A stretch of 64,000 nucleotides of DNA from Stentor roeselii (Eukaryota > Ciliophora > Heterotrichea > Heterotrichida > Stentoridae), in the NCBI GenBank assembly GCA_006503475.1, contig RSEH01000020.1:124001-188000 (forward strand), in the 5' to 3' direction. Within the stretch, counting starts at the first letter, position 1. The number at the start of each line of letters is the position of its first letter. Made by a program: the position numbers and the translations under genes. Below the pieces are notes generated by a model that had not been told where the DNA came from, ran no database searches, and worked only from the letters and a program-made list of their open reading frames with translations. This document shows, piece by piece, positions 59,401-64,000 of the stretch.

Positions 59401-62400
59401 GCTCATCAGCTGCACTCTTGTCGACTGGTTCCACCCTTGGCCAAGAGACGCCCTGGTGGACGTCGGCACACAGTTCTTACTTGACGTCGACATTGAAAGT
59501 GATGAAAAAAGAGCTGCGATGGCGAACTATATGGCAGACGTTCATGTTTCAGTCAATGAGGCGAATGTGCAGTTCTTAGCACGTGAAAGGAGATATAATT
59601 ATACAACTCCTAAATCATTCTTAGAACTTATCGACTTCTTTAAAGTCTTGCTTAGGCAGAAACAGTCTTTACTTGAAAGGTCAATTGAAAGACTTAAGCA
59701 AGGACTTGATATTCTTCTTCAAACTCAGAGCAAAGTTGAGAATTTGAAGAAAGACTTGGATGTTAAACTCATTGAAGTCAAGGAAAAACAAGATGAAACT
59801 GATAAACTCATTGCGAAGGTCACTGTTGCTAAAGCTGGAGCTGATAAGGAAATGGAAGAAGCTGGAAAAGAAGAAGCGATCACTTCTCAACTCACTGAAG
59901 CTGCTAATAAATTGAAAGAAGAAGCTGATAAGAAGTTGGAAGAGGCTAAACCTGCCATGCTTCGTGCTAAGGAAGCTGTTGATTGTCTGAAAAAGGAAAA
60001 TATTCAGGAAATGAAAGCTCTTGGAAAACCCACTCAACCTATTCAAGATGTCGCTAAAGCAGTTCTTTTGCTTAAAGGGGACAAGTCGAACTTTACTTGG
60101 AACTCTGCCTTGAAAATGCTGGCTAATCCGATCAAGTTCATTGATGAGATCAAAGAGTATAAAAAGGAAGAAATTGATGACTGGATCCTGGAAAAACTTA
60201 AACCTATTCTTAATCAGCCTTTCTTCAATCAGGAGGATATGAAGAATCAGAATCAGGCTGCTTCTTTCTTGTGTGCTTGGGTCGTCAATGTCGTGGAATT
60301 CAATAGAATTTATAAGAAAGTAGAACCACTTATGAGGGAAAAGGAAGGAGCTGAAGCTGAAGCTGCTAAAAAGGAAGAAGAACTTGCTGTTGTTAGAGCC
60401 AAAGTCAAAGCAGCAACCGACACCGTCGAAGGCCTAGAAAAAGAACTCCGAGATGCAGTAGCAACAAAAGAAAAAGTCGAAAACGAAGCCAGTGAATGTC
60501 TGAAAAAGCTCGAACTAGCTAAAAGACTAGTAGGAGGACTCGGTTCAGAGAACACTCGTTGGAATGAAAACGTAGCAAAGTTCCGAGAAGACACTAAGAC
60601 AGTAGTAGGAGACGCTTTACTTGCCTCTGCCTTCGTATCATACATCGGTCCTTTTTCAGCTCAGATCCGTTTGAAACTCTGGCAAAGCATTTGGCTTCCA
60701 AACATAAAAGACCGAGACATCAGCTTCACCCCAGGGGTCGACCCTCTGCGAGTCCTTTGCACTGAGTCCGACGAGGCCAAATGGAAGAACTTCGGACTGC
60801 CCGCTGACAGGATGAGCACTGAAAACGCTTCAATCGTCACGTCTTGTTCCAGGTGGCCACTTATCATCGACCCGCAACTGCAGGGGTCGAAGTGGATTCG
60901 AGGAATGCATGGAGAAGTCTTGGAAGTCATTCAGTTCTCACAGGACAGGTGGATTAAACGACTTGAAGGAACTATTCAATTGGGAAAGACGGTTTTGATT
61001 GAAAATATTGGACAGGAACTTGATGCTATCCTAGAACCACTCTTGGCAAGAGCTATCATTAAAAAGGGAAGAAACTCGTTTTTCATTAAGTTGGGAAGTG
61101 AGGAAATTGAGTATAGTCCTACTTTTAAACTTTATCTTCAGACAAAATTGTCGAATCCTCATTATCGCCCTGAAATCGCTGCACAGTGCACTATTATTAA
61201 TTTCATTGTTACTGAAAGTGGACTTGAAGATCAACTCTTGGCTACTGTTGTCAATCTGGAAAAACCTGAATTGGAAAAACAGAAACAGGAACTTGCTAAG
61301 CAGCAGAATGATTATAAGGTCATTCTTGCTAAACTTGAAGAGGATTTGCTGAATAACTTGTCTTCTGCGGACCCGAATACTATTTTATCGAATACTGAAT
61401 TGATTGAAGGACTTGAAACTACGAAGAAACTTGCTGAAGAAATCAAGTTGAAGACTATCGATGCTCAGAAGACTGAAGTGCAGATCAATCAGTTGAGAGA
61501 AGTTTACAGACGAGTGGCTGCAGAAGGTGCAACTCTTTATTTCTTGATCATTTCCCTCTGCGTAGTAGACCACATGTACCAATACTCCCTAGAGTCCTTC
61601 ATGACCTTCTACCTAAAAGCAATGGACAAGACTCCAAAATACGACGAAATCGACCCAAGAGTTTTTCATCTGCGAGAAAACATCCGAATGACGATCTACC
61701 AATGGGTAAGTCGAGGTTTATTCGAGAAGCACAAACAAATCTTCCTGACCCAAATCACCTTAAGACTGATGCAAAAAGGAGTAATAAACACTCCATACGA
61801 CTCCCAAATGGTGAGCTTCCTTCTAAAATGCCCTCTGAAGCCATCTGTAGAAAAGCCAGCAACCCTCGACTGGCTTCCAGACCTTGCATGGGCCTCAGTT
61901 CAAAAGCTGATCGAAATCGAAGAATTCCAGCCTTTCGCTCAACACATGGAAAAAGACGCTCCAACTCGTTTCAAAGAGTGGTTCAACGACATCACCCCTG
62001 AAAAAGCGAAGCTGCCTTTAGACTGGAAGCGCCTTGACAACACTCCTTTCCAAAAGCTTCTTGTTTTGCGGTGCCTGAGACCTGACAGACTGACCACTGC
62101 AGTGAGTGACTGGATAAGAGAAGCCCTGCCCAACGGCAACCAATACGTCGACATTGACCAGGGTTGTAGTTTTGGAGACATTTTGGAAAATGTGCTTGAA
62201 GATTGCACGAATACGACTCCTATCTTCTTCATTCTCAGTCCTGGAACAGACCCGGTGTCTGATGTGGAAAAAATTGGAAAGACCAAAAGAACGACGAACA
62301 AACTTGAACTTAACAAAAACTACTGGAATGTCGCCATGGGTGAAGGAACTGAAGGCACTGCAATCAAGTGTCTGGAAACTGGACACAAGGAAGGCCATTG

Positions 62401-64000
62401 GGTTGTTTTGCAGAATATTCATCTTATGCCTCGCTGGCTGCTGGTCCTTGAAAAGAAACTCGACGCTTTCGCCTCTGAAGGCTCAAATATTGACTTTAGA
62501 CTATTCCTGAGTGCCGAGCCGTCAACAGAGATCCCCATCGGGATCCTTGACAGAAGCATCAAGTTAACTAATGAACCTCCTCAGGGCATGAAGGCCAACT
62601 TGAAGCGAGCTTTTGCCCAGTTCCCTAAAGAAGACTTCAACGAAAAAGACCCAAGAGTCAAGTCAATTCTTTTCGGTCTTTGTTACTTCCACGCGACAGT
62701 CGTTGAAAGAAGGAAATTCGGTCCTAAAGGATGGAACATGCGTTATCCCTTCAGCGTTGGTGACTTGCGAGACTCTTCTCTTGTGCTTTATAATTACCTG
62801 GAAAATGGCTCAGGTTCCACTAAAATCCCTTGGGAGGACTTGAGGTACATCTTCGGAGAAATCATGTACGGAGGACACATCGTCGATGACTGGGACCGAA
62901 AACTCTGCAGAGCTTACTTGACCAACTTGATGGACAACCCGCTCCTGGACGAAACTGAAATGTTCCCCTTCTCAGATGGAAAAGCTGCGAGTTTCAAATC
63001 GCCTAGTCCCACTGATTACCTGAAGTATGTTGAGTATATTGATGAGAAGTTCCCGCCTGAAACGCCTTTGGCCTTCGGAATGCACTCGAATGCTGAAATT
63101 GGATTTAGAACTACTCAGGGCAACTTTATGTTCAGCACTTTACTTGAACTCGCTCCGAAAGATGAAGCAAGTGCTGATGAGGCCAATGTAAGGACCAAGA
63201 ATGAAATCGCCCAAGAAATCGTTACTCATATTTTAGATGATCTCAACTTGGAAAACATGAAATTCGACCTGGAAGATATCAAGTCTAAGATCCCTGAAGG
63301 AGAAGAAAAGCTTTGCTTTATCAATGTCTTTTTGCAGGAATGTGAATATATGAATGTTTTAACTCAGGAGATTTTAAGAAGTCTACAAGAAATCAACTTG
63401 GCTTTGAATGGAGAACTGACTGCTACTGAGAAGATGGAGCAGACCATTGACAGTCTTGTTCTGGAAAGAGTTCCTGTCACTTGGACTGAACTTGCTTATC
63501 CTTCTTGCAGAGGTCTTGGCTCCTGGCTGGTGAACCTTCAGCTGAGGGTCGAGCAGCTGAGTACCTGGAAAGATGAACCGACGAACATTCCCAAGATAAC
63601 AAACATAGCACGACTGTTCAACCCTCAGTCGTTTTTGACAGCAGTGAAGCAGTACCACGCTCAAAGGACTCAATCAGAGCTGAACCGACTTTACATTCAG
63701 ACTGACATAACCAAGAGATTCGAACATGAGACTGAAGACGCTCCAAGAGAAGGCACTTTGGTCACTGGACTCTTCTTGGATGGCGCCAGGTGGGACGTGA
63801 CTAACAATCAACTAGATGAAAGCAGGCCTAAAGAAATGTTTTGTCCTATGCCAGTCGTCAACTGTAAAGCAGCCATTGTGCAGGTTGAGGCCAAGGAAGA
63901 TAAAAATCTTTACCTTTGTCCTGTTTACAAGACTGAAAATCGAGGAAATACTTATGTTTTTACTTCTCAGTTAAGAACTCCAAGATACCCTGCACCGAAG
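50411..64000 (+). CDS. Axonemal dynein heavy chain, outer-arm beta type (3' end outside window)
   Basis: Begins at the first ATG after an in-frame TAA and stays open for 4,530 codons to the right edge. It stops at RTPRYPAPK, where dyneins usually have only about 10-20 residues left. The tail covers residues 1-1500 and the linker 1500-1860. AAA1 has GPAGTGKT (1887-1894), AAA2 GPPGCGKT (from 2169), AAA3 GVSGTGKT (from 2499) and AAA4 GVGGSGKQ (from 2848). A coiled-coil stalk runs about 3080-3430, with the microtubule-binding tip near 3200. AAA5, AAA6 and the C-terminal domain follow. All four nucleotide loops look usable. Wording is closest to the DNAH9/11/17 (beta) group, and the start without a kelch or other extra domain fits. 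It is a motor for ciliary beating. Confidence 0.95.
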   Translation, partial: MSQDKPTIVTREDYIIFRVLALLGLKRSTDRLKKPLENEDNQRTMQTFLGAHDDLGHLIMYQTGGDNLIISEKAPPTSTMRRKIVLVYKTIRGVEILMEKLPELLGFMELSKNALENMSLTCQEVFLPVLANPANQQGWSDLVSKDLIENKFHNFLSTIYVTIGEVKGRTMLPIPPQETTTSDRISSKDKAHVLEGAVITWTKQIKNVLKQDPETALKQGQDPGPLVELDFWNNKAENLNSIHQQLQSEKISKVLKFLEQNKSTYTNQFSKLKKEVKAARLEANDNYKYLKTLQPLFIELTDESKEFSDLELVFVPIMHTILLIWEHSEYYNTPARLVVLIREICNAIITQACKYLSGKDIFEMITNEEPGIACDKLGMILDIIAKFKEAFFEYKAQAKDSWNITTNALFVRLDAFSERCQDIQHLTTTIVQFSKLNKIEIGGTKGKTLTTSVKQIHTEFLQAVDEFKKVTYDIMNVGAKEFDDDFYEFRCKIKELERRLASILTQGFDDSDTIYGRFKLLDSFEGLLTRPIIQDELEKKHITLIESYKQDVKAVQQIFLENKALVDKLDPRAPISKNMPPVTGAINWTRGLMERIKEPMEKLSNLSQTVLEREEYKDVQKLYKSLMKNLSEYQQAKKEEWASEVEKSCKDKLNQPLLAKDSKDLLKVNFDPVLVKLLREVKYFLLINMQVPQAAQKIFTDQEVYRTQTGNLDMIVGMYNEIKQNLHPVEYPLLHERILKMDQILEPGFKELKWRSANINDFIHSAMSFVKDVNSTVKSMQSNLASIQRVMAKWAEKPLLERKSKPMTPDDFDQAHKASVVNRHSEITTGGRDINKLMKETGECVKGAKKSPEWITYQDFVNEKVIKGLGEVISISLFHLSDLFDPVIIKKTDVMPMFDIRIELADTRVVYTPEIESKVRENGLRDLVHGWIKDFMKICTLVNRIDTAPGDYLIEVRDQFEIKFGLSKIENHLDWIENETNKFKNTFLEYSYLWNEDLNQVFDEFLKLAEVTKKSDDPNYDEEEEKAKDEKLKSHPIFQGVSIKIPELNLFNEKISHLKTVQTKIMSVQSPNDIAWLRISVEPLKIALNKRVTNWINIYTEFLQKNVTGTIRNLTKFIENIGKAIEIQDSENIPQDILMRVMSSIRDVRTIKNKCDTLFTPMREQVVMLKKHGVNTDGDLIGKIDELKNKWDELKGKVERVKGMIMVHQTEETKKIKIKLSEFDRKVDKFREEFIKSCPFSFEELSDEIINGSYELIDKLHKSVLEINSEANGINELNELFELDRLNYRPLKECKQELELLKCLWDAISLVQNQYSDWKTTLWDKIDTEELLEQNKNLERMTKALPKELRGWRGYIALSDTVKNMTTVLPLINELHSPCMEPRHWSALMNITQKVINHTSPTFCLENLLQLKLHNFADDVTEIVSQAAKEATIEKKLNNIENLWAKSELTFETHKDCPVILPLDETIEMLEQHSMELISMQSGGKGVEYFRERLNHWLGTLKTVETVLTVWIKVQRNWRRLETIFLASEDIRSQLPDETKQFEQVDNDFREVMAEVRENPLVVEATVVEGREEALNNLYQQIEHCESKLNDYLAQKKKQFPRFYFVSNQALLDILSNGNNPHKVCEYLGDLFDGMRAIHFEEVNGRKLNSAVGMYSKTETEYVPFPDKVNGGRFVCEGAVEFWLGELETMMRKVLKCILENARQTAELWDIQGEKSRDIWLDDYPAQIALVGTQIVWTEEVARTIEEVFAGSESAMKDYFKVSNERINKLIDRVIDPKISKDLRAKIITIITIDVHGRDVVDKFALNKVSDTTAFAWQSQLKFEWRDDQAIKDPNKDCRITICDWKTVYTYEYVGNCGRLVITPLTDRCYITLTQALKLTMGGAPAGPAGTGKTETVKDLGRAIGLPVIVFNCSPQMNKESMGRIFLGLAQTGAWGCFDEFNRISIEVLSVVSTQVKSILDSQKEKKDRFNFEEEENIVLKHTVGMFITMNPGYAGRTELPENIKALFRSCAMVVPDTILICENMLMSEGFKNARLLSHKFVTLYELSRELLSKQKHYDWGLRAVKSVLRMAGKLRRADPDMDEDPVLMRALRDFNLPKIVTDDKPIFLTLIRDLFPGIDPEPKVNADLKVKVTAVTKKAKLQAEEIFVNKSIQLSEIMEVRHSVFVIGPPGCGKTQVWKMLAAVSGNECAYETINPKAVTANELFGYLTKSKEWKDGVLSVVMRDMYKNQGHFKPSHKSKWIVLDGDIDPDWIESLNTVMDDNKVLTLVSNERIPLTDAMRLIFEISHLKNATPATVSRAGVLFINETDVGTKPFMDSWLESIEDNELARSHFMLAYQQIIETNIEEIRRFTPIVPNVDLAIVQALCTILQSLLETKDFKDVYKTKDEAEKKIIYEAFFIYAGIWAIGGAIGDDKIQGSFNSWWKHIAKKFPENGTVFDYFYDPKKMSWQPWSEKLGEYIPLSDMPVSSIIVPTVDIVRVRAVVELSIDGCRPVMFVGVSGTGKTTLSKDYLSSINQEEKQFNTINFNNYTDSLALQRFIEAHVEKKMGREYGPPNGKKLLIFFIDDLNMPFVDKYGTQSPIALIIQLLNYAQLFDRDHLEEQKRLKDIQFIACMNQKSGSFTVDMRLQRHFTTFGCALPTRETLGNIFRSILGGHLRGFDNSISKLKDKVVDATIDLFKMITDNPEFSPSARKFHYQFNLRDISRIIGGVMNSTPALYRGANDKFVRLWVHECDRTFLDRLITEKDVETYKDYLTKSSKRFEEDIGPEIMISPNIYTSFVNGTGGDKAYLPIKDMAQLKKVLEERLNEYNEVNAQMNLVLFDIAMEHVCRITRIIESPGGNALLVGVGGSGKQSLNRLASFILGYDITQILVSEKYTMNEFKADIQEMYKKAGVKAGGQPMVFMITDTQIQDEKFLIYINDMLSSGYVQDLFEKDELDNIFNTLRNEAKAAGIITESAEQMLEFFIDKSRRNLHIVLCFSPVGDLFRKRARKFPGLISCTLVDWFHPWPRDALVDVGTQFLLDVDIESDEKRAAMANYMADVHVSVNEANVQFLARERRYNYTTPKSFLELIDFFKVLLRQKQSLLERSIERLKQGLDILLQTQSKVENLKKDLDVKLIEVKEKQDETDKLIAKVTVAKAGADKEMEEAGKEEAITSQLTEAANKLKEEADKKLEEAKPAMLRAKEAVDCLKKENIQEMKALGKPTQPIQDVAKAVLLLKGDKSNFTWNSALKMLANPIKFIDEIKEYKKEEIDDWILEKLKPILNQPFFNQEDMKNQNQAASFLCAWVVNVVEFNRIYKKVEPLMREKEGAEAEAAKKEEELAVVRAKVKAATDTVEGLEKELRDAVATKEKVENEASECLKKLELAKRLVGGLGSENTRWNENVAKFREDTKTVVGDALLASAFVSYIGPFSAQIRLKLWQSIWLPNIKDRDISFTPGVDPLRVLCTESDEAKWKNFGLPADRMSTENASIVTSCSRWPLIIDPQLQGSKWIRGMHGEVLEVIQFSQDRWIKRLEGTIQLGKTVLIENIGQELDAILEPLLARAIIKKGRNSFFIKLGSEEIEYSPTFKLYLQTKLSNPHYRPEIAAQCTIINFIVTESGLEDQLLATVVNLEKPELEKQKQELAKQQNDYKVILAKLEEDLLNNLSSADPNTILSNTELIEGLETTKKLAEEIKLKTIDAQKTEVQINQLREVYRRVAAEGATLYFLIISLCVVDHMYQYSLESFMTFYLKAMDKTPKYDEIDPRVFHLRENIRMTIYQWVSRGLFEKHKQIFLTQITLRLMQKGVINTPYDSQMVSFLLKCPLKPSVEKPATLDWLPDLAWASVQKLIEIEEFQPFAQHMEKDAPTRFKEWFNDITPEKAKLPLDWKRLDNTPFQKLLVLRCLRPDRLTTAVSDWIREALPNGNQYVDIDQGCSFGDILENVLEDCTNTTPIFFILSPGTDPVSDVEKIGKTKRTTNKLELNKNYWNVAMGEGTEGTAIKCLETGHKEGHWVVLQNIHLMPRWLLVLEKKLDAFASEGSNIDFRLFLSAEPSTEIPIGILDRSIKLTNEPPQGMKANLKRAFAQFPKEDFNEKDPRVKSILFGLCYFHATVVERRKFGPKGWNMRYPFSVGDLRDSSLVLYNYLENGSGSTKIPWEDLRYIFGEIMYGGHIVDDWDRKLCRAYLTNLMDNPLLDETEMFPFSDGKAASFKSPSPTDYLKYVEYIDEKFPPETPLAFGMHSNAEIGFRTTQGNFMFSTLLELAPKDEASADEANVRTKNEIAQEIVTHILDDLNLENMKFDLEDIKSKIPEGEEKLCFINVFLQECEYMNVLTQEILRSLQEINLALNGELTATEKMEQTIDSLVLERVPVTWTELAYPSCRGLGSWLVNLQLRVEQLSTWKDEPTNIPKITNIARLFNPQSFLTAVKQYHAQRTQSELNRLYIQTDITKRFEHETEDAPREGTLVTGLFLDGARWDVTNNQLDESRPKEMFCPMPVVNCKAAIVQVEAKEDKNLYLCPVYKTENRGNTYVFTSQLRTPRYPAPK

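Noticed and set aside
1-64000. Transposons, CRISPR arrays, tRNA or rRNA genes, telomere repeats
   Set aside because: I looked in the spacers for terminal repeats, tRNA B boxes, regular spaced repeats and C4A4-like telomere arrays and saw none.

Overview
The window looks like macronuclear DNA of a heterotrich ciliate, closest in style to Stentor. Very long uninterrupted reading frames (two of more than 3,100 codons) use none of TAA, TAG or TGA as sense codons. All three also end genes: TAG most often, TAA next, and TGA apparently once. Two adjacent genes read correctly only after removal of 15-nt GT...AG introns, which are the known hallmark of Stentor and its relatives. Genes are packed with 0 to about 500 bases between them, on both strands. 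Many encode cilium or cortex proteins. This assignment is inference from gene structure; no database search was run.

Layout. (1) 1-23,855: three giant paralogues of the DUF3638/DUF3645 family in +,-,+ order, with a small unrecognised gene between copies 1 and 2. Copy 1 is cut by the left edge. Copy 3 is whole except for one in-frame TAA. (2) 24,119-34,732: a divergent importin-alpha-like ARM protein (-), then a + strand run of a tubulin polyglutamylase-like TTLL enzyme, a long-chain acyl-CoA synthetase, an unrecognised coiled-coil protein and a peroxisomal-type acyl-CoA oxidase. (3) 34,878-42,892 on the - strand: an OSCA/TMEM63-like channel, a rhodanese-like protein, two tandem pepsin-like proteins with tiny introns and lost active-site motifs, and a two-FHA-domain protein. 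(4) 42,925-50,358: an ATP9/Neo1-type P4-ATPase (+), a small predicted N-myristoylated protein (-), a SHIPPO/STPGR repeat protein (-), two small unrecognised genes and a RING-like protein (-). (5) 50,411-64,000: an almost complete outer-arm beta-type axonemal dynein heavy chain running off the right edge.

Themes. TTLL, SHIPPO and dynein serve axonemal or cortical microtubules. The acyl-CoA synthetase and acyl-CoA oxidase act in consecutive steps of fatty-acid oxidation. The TMEM63-like channel and the flippase are divergently transcribed from only 32 bases. The most noteworthy observations are: a SecA-like set of ATPase motifs in the giant DUF3638/DUF3645 proteins; conserved 15-nt introns, one reduced to 14 nt, in a pair of predicted dead aspartic proteases; a single in-frame stop in an otherwise intact 9.4-kb gene; and a sharp alternation of T/G-rich and A/C-rich coding blocks inside most of the longer genes.

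Limits: functions rest on motif recognition by eye. 15-nt introns without a stop preserve frame, so some could be hidden inside frames reported here as continuous.
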